Source of the DNA: Sphingopyxis sp.
GTDB taxonomy: Bacteria; Pseudomonadota; Alphaproteobacteria; Sphingomonadales; Sphingomonadaceae
Direction: 5' to 3'
Length of the DNA: 64,000 nt
Assembly: GCF_016793825.1 (NCBI RefSeq)
Contig: NZ_JAEULM010000002.1
Location: 1 to 64,000, forward strand
The notes below the pieces were generated by a model. The model did not search any database and had not been told where the DNA came from. It saw only the letters and a list, made by a program, of their open reading frames with translations. Of the stretch, positions 5,539 through 14,642 are shown one piece after another. Each line of letters opens with the position of its first letter. Position 1 is the first letter of the stretch. The position numbers and the translations under genes are program-made.

Positions 5539-8430
5539 CTACTTCCCCGCCTTGTCGCTGACCGCCTTGATCACCAGCGCCTTGTCGTCGACAAGGTAAC
5601 GCTTGGCCAGCGTCTGCAACTGGGCGGCGGTCACGCCTTCGACGATGGCCAGGCTCTTGCGGCTGCGGTCGAGCCGATCGGCCCGGCTCGTCGCTTCGGC
5701 GACATAGGGCAACCAATAGCTGTTCTCGCGGCGCGCCTTGGTCATCGCCTCGATCAGCGGCTTGCGGGCGCGATCGATCAGGTCGGCATCGACGGGCGCA
5801 TCGCGCAGTTCCTTCGCGATGGCGAAGATCGCGCTGCGCGTCGTCGCAATATCCTTGAAATCGACATTGCTCGCCGCGAACAGGTGGCCATAGCCCGGAA
5901 ATTCGTCAGACAGGCTGGCGCCCGCGCCGGGGCTGTAACTTTCGCCCAGCTTCTCGCGCAATTCCTCGGTCAGCTTGAGCTGCATCACCCGGGACAACAG
6001 GTTGAGCTGCATCGCCTCGGTCAGGTCGCTGTCATCGCGCGCCGGCCAATAGACGCGCACCTCGGCCTGCTCGGCCGGACCCTTGTGGATCAGCGTCCGC
6101 TCGCTGCGGTTGGTGGCGTAGGCGCGGATACGCGCCGCATCGCGCGGGTCGAACGCCGCACGGCGCTCGGGCAGCGCCCCGAAGGTCGCGGCAATCGCGT
6201 CGATCGCGGCCTGCTCGTCGATATCGCCGACGACGCCGATCTCGATGGCGCCATGTTCGAAACTGTCGGTGATCGCGGGTTTGAGCTGGGCCCAGTCGAG
6301 CGCCATCATCTTTTCGAGCGGCGGCGTCTGCGTGCGCGGGTCGTCGTTCGCAAGGATACCGCCGGCATCGCGGCCCAGCACGGCGGCCGGCGTCGCGTCG
6401 TTGGCGGCATATTGCTGCGGCAGTGCACGGCGCAGCAGCGCCAGACCGTCGGCGCGATACCCCGGATGGGTCAGATAGGCCGCCATCAGCTTTGCCTGCA
6501 GCGCAAAATCCTCGGGCGAGGTCAACGCGCTACCGCCGAACGCATCGGTTCCCGACCCCAAGACCGGACTGACCGTCTTGCCCGCGAGGATGGTTCGCAA
6601 ATCGTCGAAGCTGTGCGCCTCGAGCCCACCCACCAGAAGCGATCCGGCAAGCGCGACGCGCGTCGGATCCTCCCGCGTCGCGAGGAGATTGCCGCCATCG
6701 ACGCGCAGCGACAGATAGACGCGATCCTTCTGGAAATCGGTGGTCTTGATATTCAGCATTACATTGTTTGCGAAACGGATGCGGCGGATGCCGAGATCGT
6801 CGATCCGGGTATCGCTGACGATCTTTCCGGGCGTCCCGAAATTGTCATAAGCGAAGGCCGCGCTTTGCGCTTGCGTCGGTGCGGCGACGGCAACCTGCTG
6901 CGACGCCTTGAGTGCCGCCAGGATTGCATCGGTGCCACCCTCGATCGGCGCCTTCGCGGTAACGCGCGCGGTCGGCGCGCCAAAGCCCTCCATCCGTTTA
7001 CGGAAGGCGGCCGTGACCGCCGCCGCATCGAGACCGGGCGCTGCCGCCTCGAACAGGGCTTGCCCGGTTTCGGGGCGGGTAAACACGTAATCGCCGTCGG
7101 CAGCATCGACCAACGCATCGGCCAGGCTGTCGCTTCGCCGCGTTGTCACACCCGAAACGGCGTTCTTGAACGCCGTCCGGCGGTTCGCGATCTGCTCGTC
7201 GACCTCCGCCTGCGTGAAGCCATGTTCGACGGCGCGGCGCGTTTCCTGTTCGACCAGCGCGAGCGCAGCCTTCCAGGCCCCCTCTTTTGCGACAGCGCCG
7301 ACGGTGATCTGGTCGAAGACCTTCCAGCCCTCGGCGTCGCTGAAATAGCCTGCAAGGATCGGCGAATCCTCCTGAAGCGCGACCTTCGCCAGGCGGCGAC
7401 CGACGATCGCCTCGCCGACCTCCTCGGCAAGATTTCGCGCGCGCTTCGCTTTCGTATCGGGCTCGATCACCCACGGCTTGAAGGCGGCAATGGTCACCGA
7501 ATCCTGAATCGCCGGATCGATGAAATCGTCGGCCGCCGCGGAACGCTTGTAATCGAGATTGCCGATATCGGGATCGGCGCCGGCGGGGCCGCGACCTTTC
7601 CAGTCGCCGAACCGTGCCTTGATCTTCGCCTCGATGGCCGCCGGGTCAAAATCTCCCACCATCACCAGCGTCGCGCGCTCGGGCCGATAATAACGATCGT
7701 AAAGATCGCGGAGGCGCGATGCCGGTGCGGTCTTGATCACCTCTTCCGTACCGACGGGAATGCGGCTCGCGACCTTCATTCCCTGCATCTGGAAGTCGAG
7801 CTGATCGATCAGGCTGCGGAGCTGGTAGGTATCGCGCGCCCGGCGCTCGGACAGGATGATGCCGCGTTCGCGATCGACCGCCGCGGGGTCGATCGTCAAC
7901 TCGCCGGCGGTTTCGCGCATCAGCATCAGCCCGGTGTCGATCAGGTCGTCCGATGCGTTCGGCAGATCGAGCTTGTACACGGTCTGGTCGAATCCGGTCG
8001 ACGCATTGGTATCGGCGCCAAAGGCCAACCCCTTGCGTTCCAGCAGCTTGACCATCTCTCCCTCAGGCACGTGGGTCGAACCGTTGAACGCCATATGCTC
8101 CAGGAAATGCGCGAGGCCGCGCTGGTCGTCGGCTTCGGCGAAGCTTCCGACATCGAACCGCATCCTCAGGATCACGCTGTCCTTCGGCGTGCTGTTCTTC
8201 AGCAGCGCATATTTCATCCCGTTGGGCAGGATACCGAAGACGATGTTCGGATCGACCGCCACGTCGCTGGCGGCGAAGTTCCAGGCTTTGGCCGCGTCGG
8301 ATTGCGGATTCACCGGCGCGGTGGCGGCGGGCTTCGCGACTTCCCTGGCAAGGGCCGGCACCGAGCAGACGGCAAGGAGAGCAAGGGACGACAGCACGAT
8401 CGAAGCGCGCCGGAACAGCTTGGTTTTCAT
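5539..8430 (-). CDS. Secreted M16 family zinc metalloprotease (pitrilysin-like)
   Basis: This protein of about 963 residues starts with a signal peptide (basic start, hydrophobic core, cut near ALA-RE around residue 29). The inverted zinc motif HFLEH lies at residues 108-112, inside LAHFLEHMAFNG, with the third ligand Glu188 in DRERGIILSE. Two M16 halves follow, the second from about residue 500 without a metal site, as in pitrilysin and similar two-half periplasmic proteases. Substrates are probably peptides in the periplasm. I chose ATG 8430 because it begins the signal peptide directly. A gene on the opposite strand here would be a high-GC shadow. It is 48 bases downstream of the diguanylate cyclase gene. 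Confidence 0.9.
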   Translation of the reverse strand: MKTKLFRRASIVLSSLALLAVCSVPALAREVAKPAATAPVNPQSDAAKAWNFAASDVAVDPNIVFGILPNGMKYALLKNSTPKDSVILRMRFDVGSFAEADDQRGLAHFLEHMAFNGSTHVPEGEMVKLLERKGLAFGADTNASTGFDQTVYKLDLPNASDDLIDTGLMLMRETAGELTIDPAAVDRERGIILSERRARDTYQLRSLIDQLDFQMQGMKVASRIPVGTEEVIKTAPASRLRDLYDRYYRPERATLVMVGDFDPAAIEAKIKARFGDWKGRGPAGADPDIGNLDYKRSAAADDFIDPAIQDSVTIAAFKPWVIEPDTKAKRARNLAEEVGEAIVGRRLAKVALQEDSPILAGYFSDAEGWKVFDQITVGAVAKEGAWKAALALVEQETRRAVEHGFTQAEVDEQIANRRTAFKNAVSGVTTRRSDSLADALVDAADGDYVFTRPETGQALFEAAAPGLDAAAVTAAFRKRMEGFGAPTARVTAKAPIEGGTDAILAALKASQQVAVAAPTQAQSAAFAYDNFGTPGKIVSDTRIDDLGIRRIRFANNVMLNIKTTDFQKDRVYLSLRVDGGNLLATREDPTRVALAGSLLVGGLEAHSFDDLRTILAGKTVSPVLGSGTDAFGGSALTSPEDFALQAKLMAAYLTHPGYRADGLALLRRALPQQYAANDATPAAVLGRDAGGILANDDPRTQTPPLEKMMALDWAQLKPAITDSFEHGAIEIGVVGDIDEQAAIDAIAATFGALPERRAAFDPRDAARIRAYATNRSERTLIHKGPAEQAEVRVYWPARDDSDLTEAMQLNLLSRVMQLKLTEELREKLGESYSPGAGASLSDEFPGYGHLFAASNVDFKDIATTRSAIFAIAKELRDAPVDADLIDRARKPLIEAMTKARRENSYWLPYVAEATSRADRLDRSRKSLAIVEGVTAAQLQTLAKRYLVDDKALVIKAVSDKAGK

Positions 8431-8478
8431 GGGAAAGGGTTTGGCGACCGCCCTGCGGACCGTCAAGCCGCAGGCAAT

Positions 8479-9618
8479 CTATCCCGCAAGGCTTTCGACA
8501 GACGACATGCCGGCGCGATCAACGGCCTTCGCCGCATAAAGCGCGCGGTCGGCCGTTTCGAACAATTTTCGGCTCGTGGTGCCGGACTTGGGCCATGTCG
8601 CAACGCCGATGCTGGCGCCAACCCGGATCAGCCGCCCTTCGATGCGATGGGGTGCGGCGAGCGCCGCAAGAATGTGGTCGGCAAGCGAGGTCGACAAAAG
8701 CGGCGACCCCGGCGGCGCGAGGATCGCGAATTCGTCACCCCCCTGCCGCGCGACCATCGCGTTAGGGCCGCACGCACGCACCAGCCGGCCGGCAATCGCG
8801 CAAAGCAGCGCGTCGCCCGCGGCATGGCCGTGACGGTCGTTGACCGGCTTGAAGCCGTCGAGGTCGAGCAGCGCGATGACAAAGACCGTGTCGCCGTCGG
8901 CCTTCGCGATCTCCTCGTCGAGCCTCAGATCGAAGGCGCGGCGGTTCGGCAGGCCCGTCAGCGCATCGCTGTGCGCCAGCTCGCGCATCTGGCGCTGGAG
9001 CTGGAGCAGGTCGACCAACTGGCCATGCTGTTGAATCACCATGCGCAGCAGGAACAGCGTGGCCAGAACCAGGCTTGCGCCAGCGGCAAATTCGGCCGCG
9101 ATGCCCGACGTCAGCATCAGCAACGAAATCGGGACCAGCCCGATCCCCAGATTGACGAACGTCGCAAAGCGGATCGACGACAGGCAATAGGCGGTCGCAA
9201 GCGATCCCATGGCCATGATCATTGCATAATAGCTGTGCGAAGCGGGCGGAGCGGCGATCCAGTTGACGACGGTCCACAGGCTGCACATCGCGCCCATCAC
9301 GCCCGATAACAGGGTCGCTTCGACGATCATGCGCCGCGCGCGCCGCGGGCTCATCCGGCGGCCGCGATTGTGCAGCAGGAACAGGAAACCGCCTATGCCG
9401 ACGACCGCCAGGATGACGGGAAAGCCGATGCGCACGACCGGATGAACGCCAGCGGCGCCCGCATAGATGGCGGTCGGCGTAGTCGCCGCCAGCAGCAGAA
9501 AAAGCGCAGGCGTCAGCGTCTCGATACGTTGCGCGCGGATCATCGCGACATCGTCGCGAATGTCTTTCGGCACCGGCGGGAACACCCGCGTGCGCAACCA
9601 GTGATAGACCCCCGTCAT
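8479..9618 (-). CDS. Membrane diguanylate cyclase (GGDEF protein)
   Basis: This 379-residue protein has an N-terminal membrane part with about six hydrophobic segments (residues 37-195), a short coiled linker and a C-terminal GGDEF domain. The active-site motif GGDEF is intact at 293-297, and SDALTGLPNRRAFD opens the domain. The RxxD inhibitory site usually found just before GGDEF is absent, so product inhibition through that site is unlikely. It should make cyclic di-GMP at the inner membrane. PilZ receptors are encoded elsewhere in the window (42084, 50516). Confidence 0.93.
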   Translation of the reverse strand: MTGVYHWLRTRVFPPVPKDIRDDVAMIRAQRIETLTPALFLLLAATTPTAIYAGAAGVHPVVRIGFPVILAVVGIGGFLFLLHNRGRRMSPRRARRMIVEATLLSGVMGAMCSLWTVVNWIAAPPASHSYYAMIMAMGSLATAYCLSSIRFATFVNLGIGLVPISLLMLTSGIAAEFAAGASLVLATLFLLRMVIQQHGQLVDLLQLQRQMRELAHSDALTGLPNRRAFDLRLDEEIAKADGDTVFVIALLDLDGFKPVNDRHGHAAGDALLCAIAGRLVRACGPNAMVARQGGDEFAILAPPGSPLLSTSLADHILAALAAPHRIEGRLIRVGASIGVATWPKSGTTSRKLFETADRALYAAKAVDRAGMSSVESLAG

Positions 9619-9686
9619 GACGTGGGGCTAGCAAAGTACCGTAAATCAAGGCTTAAGGATATGCCGGGCGCGGACGCCCCGATCCG

Positions 9687-10463
9687 TCAGCTCTTTTTCT
9701 TGCGATGGCTTTCGAGGTCCAGAACGGCATTGTCGCCGCCTTCGGGAAGCAGGCCGAGCCGGCGCGCGACTTCCTGATAGGCTTCGACCTCGCCGCCAAG
9801 GTCGCGGCGGAAGCGATCCTTGTCGAGCTTTTCCCCCGACACCATGTCCCACAGACGACAGCCATCGGGGCTGATCTCGTCGGCCAGGATGATCCGGCTG
9901 AAATCGCCTTCGTAAAGCCGGCCGAACTCCAGCTTGAAGTCGACCAGGCGGATACCGACGGCGGCGAACATGCCCGACATGAAGTCGTTGATGCGGATCG
10001 CCATGTCCTGAATATCGTGAAGCTCGTCCTGGCTGCACCAGTTGAAACAGGCGATATGCTCTTCGGCGACCAGCGGATCGCCCAGCGCGTCATCCTTGTA
10101 GCAATATTCGATCAGCGTGCGGGGAAGCTGCGTCCCCTCTTCGATCCCGAGGCGCTTCGACAACGTACCCGCAGCGACATTGCGCACGATCACTTCGATC
10201 GGCACGATCTCCACCTGCCGGATCAGCTGCTCGCGCATGTTCAGCCGGCGGATGAAGTGCGTCGGAACGCCGATATTGCCGAGCAGCGTGAAGACATGCT
10301 CCGAAATCCGGTTGTTGAGCACGCCCTTGCCATTGATCGTGCCGCGCTTCTGCGCATTGAACGCCGTCGCGTCGTCCTTGAAATATTGGATCAGCGTGCC
10401 GGGTTCAGGACCCTCGTAAAGAATCTTCGCTTTGCCTTCGTAGATCTGGCGGCGACGGGCCAT
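9687..10463 (-). CDS. purC: Phosphoribosylaminoimidazole-succinocarboxamide synthase
   Basis: PurC (SAICAR synthetase) joins CAIR and aspartate using ATP in purine synthesis. The 258 residues open with [16 protein letters not shown] and contain the family stretches [22 protein letters not shown] and [31 protein letters not shown] and [14 protein letters not shown] follow. The length is normal. It is transcribed away from the crotonase gene and lies upstream of the diguanylate cyclase with a 68-base gap. The purine genes purS and purQ are 6 kb away on the same strand. Confidence 0.97.
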   Translation of the reverse strand: MARRRQIYEGKAKILYEGPEPGTLIQYFKDDATAFNAQKRGTINGKGVLNNRISEHVFTLLGNIGVPTHFIRRLNMREQLIRQVEIVPIEVIVRNVAAGTLSKRLGIEEGTQLPRTLIEYCYKDDALGDPLVAEEHIACFNWCSQDELHDIQDMAIRINDFMSGMFAAVGIRLVDFKLEFGRLYEGDFSRIILADEISPDGCRLWDMVSGEKLDKDRFRRDLGGEVEAYQEVARRLGLLPEGGDNAVLDLESHRKKKS

Positions 10464-10792
10464 GGGCGCTTACTTTCTGTCGGGACCAAATGAATGACCC
10501 CGGCAACTAGCGACTCAGAATGAGGCGCGGCGCCGGGGCGATGCGGCGGCCTATAGCGGCAAAGCGAGGGCGCGTCATCCCCGGCATCGCAAGCAATCCT
10601 TCCGGCCGCGAAGCGGCCGCGACGCGGGGACGCGACGCGCGGGCGGCAAGGTGGATGACGCAACGCCGCCCCTCCGTCGCCGCCTCGATCCCCACGCCCG
10701 CGCACGGAGGCTATCTTTACGCTTACGTAAACTAGAGCTTGCCTTCGCACCCGTCGCTTGCGACCATGGCCGTAACGGCAAGGAGAGTTAAG
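10464..10792. other. Divergent intergenic region with hairpin repeat
   Basis: No gene is visible. A GC-rich hairpin (CGGCCGC-GAA-GCGGCCG, 10603-10619) lies in a stretch resembling dispersed intergenic repeats of sphingomonads. The palindrome at 10716-10731 is listed separately. The AAGGAG ribosome site of the crotonase gene lies at 10780-10785. Confidence 0.45.
10716..10731. promoter_or_regulatory. Palindromic operator before the crotonase gene
   Basis: TTTACG-CTTA-CGTAAA is a perfect inverted repeat 62 bases before the start codon. Its form resembles operators of MerR-type regulators of acyl-CoA catabolism such as LiuR. That link is inferred from the downstream gene. Confidence 0.5.
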
Positions 10793-11716
10793 ATGAGCTT
10801 CGACCAGATTCGCCTCGACAAGCATGAGGGTATCGCGCTGCTGACATTGCACCGGCCCGATCGGATGAACGCCTTTACCGCCGAAATGATGGCCGAGATC
10901 ATCGCCGCGCTCGACGACTGCGACGCCGACGACAGCGTTCGGGCGGTGATCTTCACCGGATCGGGCGAGAAGGCCTATTGCGCGGGCGCGGACCTGGGAT
11001 CGGGCGCATCGACGTTCGACTATGACAAACGCAGCGACAAGCTCGCCCAGTTGCCCGACGGCCTCTCGAAAAGCCCCGTCGCCGACGACGGCACGATCAA
11101 CTGGTCGCACCCGCTGGTGCAGGACGGCGGCGGGCGCGTCTCGATGCGCATCTTCGCTTCGAAAAAGCCGGTGCTCGGCGCCATCAACGGCGCGGCGGTC
11201 GGGATCGGCGCGACGATGACCCTGCCGATGGACGCCCGCCTCGCCAGCGAGACGGCACGCTATGGCTTCGTCTTCGCGCGTCGCGGCATCGTGCCCGAAG
11301 CGGCGTCGAGCTGGTTCCTCCCCCGCCTCGTCGGCATCGCGAACGCGGTCGATCTTTGTTATTCGGGGCGGTTGATCTCCGCCGCCGAAGCGCATGAAAA
11401 AGGCCTCGTTCAGTCGGTTCACGCACCGGGCGCACTGATCGACGCGGCGATCGCGAAGGCGCACGAGATGACCGCCGACAGCGCCCCCGTCTCGGTCGCG
11501 CTGACGCGCCACATGCTCTGGCGGATGATGGGCGCACCGCATCCGATCCACGCGCACCGCTGGGACAGCCGCGTGATCTTCTCGCGCGGACGGAGCCCCG
11601 ATGCCGCCGAGGGAGTGACAAGCTTTCTGGAGAAGCGCCCGCCCAATTTCACCGCGAGCGTCGCGAACGACTATCCCTGGTTCGAGGAATTCGAAGACAC
11701 CCCACCCTATAGCTGA
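10793..11716 (+). CDS. Enoyl-CoA hydratase/isomerase (crotonase) family protein
   Basis: This 307-residue crotonase begins MSFDQIRLDKHEGIALLTL. The CoA-binding and oxyanion parts are GEKAYCAGADLGSG and AVGIGATMTLPMDARLA. A catalytic-type Glu stands in GIVPEAASSW. It is longer than the usual 260 residues because of an insert near residues 80-120. The likely role is hydration or isomerisation of an enoyl-CoA in fatty-acid or branched-chain degradation; the exact substrate cannot be read. ATG 10793 follows AAGGAGAG at good spacing; longer frames upstream are rejected. The palindrome at 10716 suggests repressor control. Confidence 0.88.
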   Translation: MSFDQIRLDKHEGIALLTLHRPDRMNAFTAEMMAEIIAALDDCDADDSVRAVIFTGSGEKAYCAGADLGSGASTFDYDKRSDKLAQLPDGLSKSPVADDGTINWSHPLVQDGGGRVSMRIFASKKPVLGAINGAAVGIGATMTLPMDARLASETARYGFVFARRGIVPEAASSWFLPRLVGIANAVDLCYSGRLISAAEAHEKGLVQSVHAPGALIDAAIAKAHEMTADSAPVSVALTRHMLWRMMGAPHPIHAHRWDSRVIFSRGRSPDAAEGVTSFLEKRPPNFTASVANDYPWFEEFEDTPPYS

Positions 11717-11740
11717 GCGGCCGGAGCCCGGGCGCTGACC

Positions 11741-13378
11741 CTAGACCGCGTCATATCTCCGCCGCCCGCGCGCCGCGGTCATGCGGTGCGAATTCGTCAG
11801 CTTGAGGTCGTGGGTGCGTACCGATGCGACGCTGTGCCAATCCGCCGTCACCTTTTCAGGTGTCAGCGCGACGGTCGCGTAGCCACGATCCCGCGTGTTC
11901 GCCCAGCGCAGTTGCGGTGACGAGGCGCGGAGCGCAGAAACCCGCGTGTCGTCGGAAATGCCCGGCGTATAGGCCTCGAAACCCGGCGAGGTGATGCTCT
12001 GCCCCGCGACCTCGATCCCCGCGGGCCGGCCGTCGTGCGTGAGGTCGAACGCCCAGGCGTTGTGGCTGTCGCCCGACAAGGTGACCAGATCGGCGTCGGC
12101 ACGCTGGGCGGCAGCGAGCAACCGGTCGCGCGCCGCCGGATAGCCGTCCCAGCTATCCATGTTGAGCGGCAGCCCCGCCTTGGCGGCCAACTGCGCGACC
12201 TCGACACGGCGCTTTACATAATCGGGCTGATCGGCGCCGAACCAGGTCCGCGATTCGGGCGGGGTGAACAGCGACCCCATCACGATCTGCTGCGCGCAGA
12301 CCTGCCAGCGCGTTCCCGCCTTCACCGAATCGGCAAAGCCGCCGAACAGCCATTGTTCCTGGTCGGCACCCATCAACTGGCGTGCGGGGTCGCGATAGTC
12401 GGTTTCGGCGAACTGCCGGAGCGTCGCCGCGACGTCGCTTTTCCCCTTCAATATGTCGCCAAGCTCGAAGGGCTTGTCGCGCGCGGTAACGCGGGTTTCG
12501 GGGAGGAAGATCGTCGCCAGATCGCCAACCTCATATTGCCGCCAGCGCGTGTCGGCGACCGGCATCCACTCGCCGTGCGCTCGTTCCGCCGCCGCTGCGC
12601 GGTCGATCCAGCGACCCTCGCCCTCCTCCTCATTATGATTCTCGGCACCGCCCTTCCAGACGTCGTTCGCAAACTCATGATCGTCCCACTGCGCGATCAT
12701 CGGAAAAAGCTGATGCAGCCGCTGCAAATCGGGGTCGGCGCGGTACGAGGCGTAGCGCAGCCGATAGTCGGCAAGGGCGATGATCTCGGTCGTTGGCTGA
12801 ACCAGCCGCCCGGGGACGGCATCCTTGACCGTGGGATAATCGCCGGCCTTATATTCATACAGGTAATCGCCGACGTGGACGCACAGGTCGATGTCGCCGC
12901 GCGCCGCCGCATGGCCATATGCGTTGAACCAGCCGAAAGGCATGTTGGCGCACGAAAAAAGCGCAAGATTGAACGCGCCGGTCGGACCCTGCGGCAAAGT
13001 GCGCGTGCGCCCGACCGGCGACCGCGTGCCGTCGGGCGCGACAAAGCGATAGTAATACCAGCGCCCGGGCTGCAGGCCCTCGACCGCGAACTTCGCCGTA
13101 TGGTCCTTGTCGCCCGTTGCCGTCACATTGCCTCCGCCAACAACGCGCGCGAAATCGGATGTTTCGGATAATTCGACGGTCAGCCGCGTGTCCGAGGGGG
13201 CGGCATAGCGCGTCCAGAGCAGGATGCTGTTCGGCCCCGGCTCGCCGCTTGCGACGCCGTGGGTAAAGCCCTGCGCCGCCATCGCCTTTGCCGCCCCCGG
13301 CAGCGCGAGCGCCGCCAGCCCCGCGGTGCCGAGCTTGATAAGCACGCGGCGATCAAGTTCGCCCCAGAGCTGGTGCAT
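11741..13378 (-). CDS. phoD: PhoD-like alkaline phosphatase, Tat-exported
   Basis: This 545-residue protein opens with a Tat signal (ELDRRVLIKLGTAGLAALALPG). A PhoD N-terminal beta domain follows (ASGEPGPNSILLWTRY...WYYYRF), then the phosphatase core with metal-site stretches FSCAN, HVGDYLYEY, QWDDHEFANDVWKGG and LSGDSHNAWAFD. Such enzymes hydrolyse phosphate mono- and diesters in the periplasm and use Ca and Fe. The ATG at 13378 has a strong GGGAGG ribosome site. The DUF3667 gene lies 53 bases upstream in the same direction. I see no clear pho box. Confidence 0.92.
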   Translation of the reverse strand: MHQLWGELDRRVLIKLGTAGLAALALPGAAKAMAAQGFTHGVASGEPGPNSILLWTRYAAPSDTRLTVELSETSDFARVVGGGNVTATGDKDHTAKFAVEGLQPGRWYYYRFVAPDGTRSPVGRTRTLPQGPTGAFNLALFSCANMPFGWFNAYGHAAARGDIDLCVHVGDYLYEYKAGDYPTVKDAVPGRLVQPTTEIIALADYRLRYASYRADPDLQRLHQLFPMIAQWDDHEFANDVWKGGAENHNEEEGEGRWIDRAAAAERAHGEWMPVADTRWRQYEVGDLATIFLPETRVTARDKPFELGDILKGKSDVAATLRQFAETDYRDPARQLMGADQEQWLFGGFADSVKAGTRWQVCAQQIVMGSLFTPPESRTWFGADQPDYVKRRVEVAQLAAKAGLPLNMDSWDGYPAARDRLLAAAQRADADLVTLSGDSHNAWAFDLTHDGRPAGIEVAGQSITSPGFEAYTPGISDDTRVSALRASSPQLRWANTRDRGYATVALTPEKVTADWHSVASVRTHDLKLTNSHRMTAARGRRRYDAV

Positions 13379-13431
13379 GGCATTCCTCCCTTTCGCCGGA
13401 TCTTTGCCCGGCCGTTGTTACCGCCCGGCGT

Positions 13432-14565
13432 CTACCCGCTGACGCCCAGCGCAAGCAGCAGCAGCATGAACATGATCACCGAAAACAGGCTGAAAAGCAG
13501 GAGCACGCTCGCGCGGACAAGCGACCCGAACCGCGACGAGCGATAGGCGCCGCGCAGCTGCCGGTACATGTGAAAGGGCACATAGAATATCGCAAAAAGG
13601 GTCGCGAGTTCGCCGAAGATGGTCAAATTCAGTAACCGCACCACCACGAACAGAAGCAGCATGAAACTGATCGAATAGGTAACGAAGACGAAATGGTCAT
13701 AGGTGTGGAAACGCCGGCTGAACGGATAGAGCAGCCACATGAAGGGCAGCGATAACGGGATCAGCGCCCATGCGAATTTATAGGCGTTCGCCTGCAATTT
13801 ATAGAGGATCAGGGCAGGATTCGCGAACGCCTTCGCAAGCCCGTGGTCGATGAAGGGAACACCCGTGTTGATCCTGTTCTGCGAAATGAAATCGGCGCTG
13901 GTGGACAATTGATCCTTGGGGTTGTCGAGTACGGGCGGTCCGGCCGCCCGGTCGGCCGCGCGCTCGTCCTTGCTGCGCGCGCGCGAGACGCCCAGATATT
14001 CGGCGCTTTTCTGAAGCGTGTCGCGCTCGTCCAGCAACAGCCGGCGGCTGGCCGCGGGCAAATCCTTCTTCGCAAGCGCGGCATCGACCCTGTCGACTTC
14101 CGCCTGCATGCTGTCCTTGATCGCCGCTGTGCGCGTCTGTTCGGCGGCAGCCTTGTTCAACTCCTCGCCGAATCCACCGCCGCTGCCGACCATGGCCAGA
14201 ACGGCATAGGTCAAAAATACCGCGAACAGGAACAGCGCCAGCGGCGAGATAAAGCTGGCGCGTTCGCCATGGATATAACGGCGCGTCAGGTCGCCGGGCC
14301 GCCAGGCCAGCATCGGCAGCGTGTTCCAGAGCTTGCCCTCGAAATGGAAGATCGCGTGGACAAGATCATGTCCGATCGCGCCGAAGCTGCGGTGAACATC
14401 GACTCGCTGTCCGCAACGGTGACAATGCGACCCGACCAGACTTGTGCCGCAATTGAGACAGCGCGTTCCGCCATGGCCGCCCGCGCCGCCGTGTTTCGGC
14501 TCGACCGCCGCGCCCGCAAGCCCCGCCGTGACCGCCGCCCCGATGCTTTCGATGTCCCCGCTCAT
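13432..14565 (-). CDS. DUF3667 family membrane protein with zinc ribbon
   Basis: The 377 residues begin with a zinc-ribbon-like pattern, CLNCG and CHRCGQ (near residues 36-52). The conserved DUF3667 stretch GKLWNTLPMLAWRPGDLTRRYIHGERASFISPLALFLFAV follows. Three further membrane segments lie in the C-terminal third. A long charged, coiled segment (about residues 130-220) sits between the first and later membrane parts. Function is unknown. It is divergent from proA with a 77-base gap. Confidence 0.85.
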   Translation of the reverse strand: MSGDIESIGAAVTAGLAGAAVEPKHGGAGGHGGTRCLNCGTSLVGSHCHRCGQRVDVHRSFGAIGHDLVHAIFHFEGKLWNTLPMLAWRPGDLTRRYIHGERASFISPLALFLFAVFLTYAVLAMVGSGGGFGEELNKAAAEQTRTAAIKDSMQAEVDRVDAALAKKDLPAASRRLLLDERDTLQKSAEYLGVSRARSKDERAADRAAGPPVLDNPKDQLSTSADFISQNRINTGVPFIDHGLAKAFANPALILYKLQANAYKFAWALIPLSLPFMWLLYPFSRRFHTYDHFVFVTYSISFMLLLFVVVRLLNLTIFGELATLFAIFYVPFHMYRQLRGAYRSSRFGSLVRASVLLLFSLFSVIMFMLLLLALGVSG

Positions 14566-14642
14566 CCGCCCTGACTAATGGGCCGCGCCGCGCCGCGCAA
14601 CGGGGCTTTCACGCGCAAAGCAAAGCGTGATAGGGGCAGGCC

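Noticed and set aside
5884-9309. Very long plus-strand open frame (about 1140 codons) opposite the M16 protease and diguanylate cyclase
   Set aside because: It is antisense to two genes with clear motifs, is Arg/His/Gly-rich without domains, and is a typical high-GC shadow frame.
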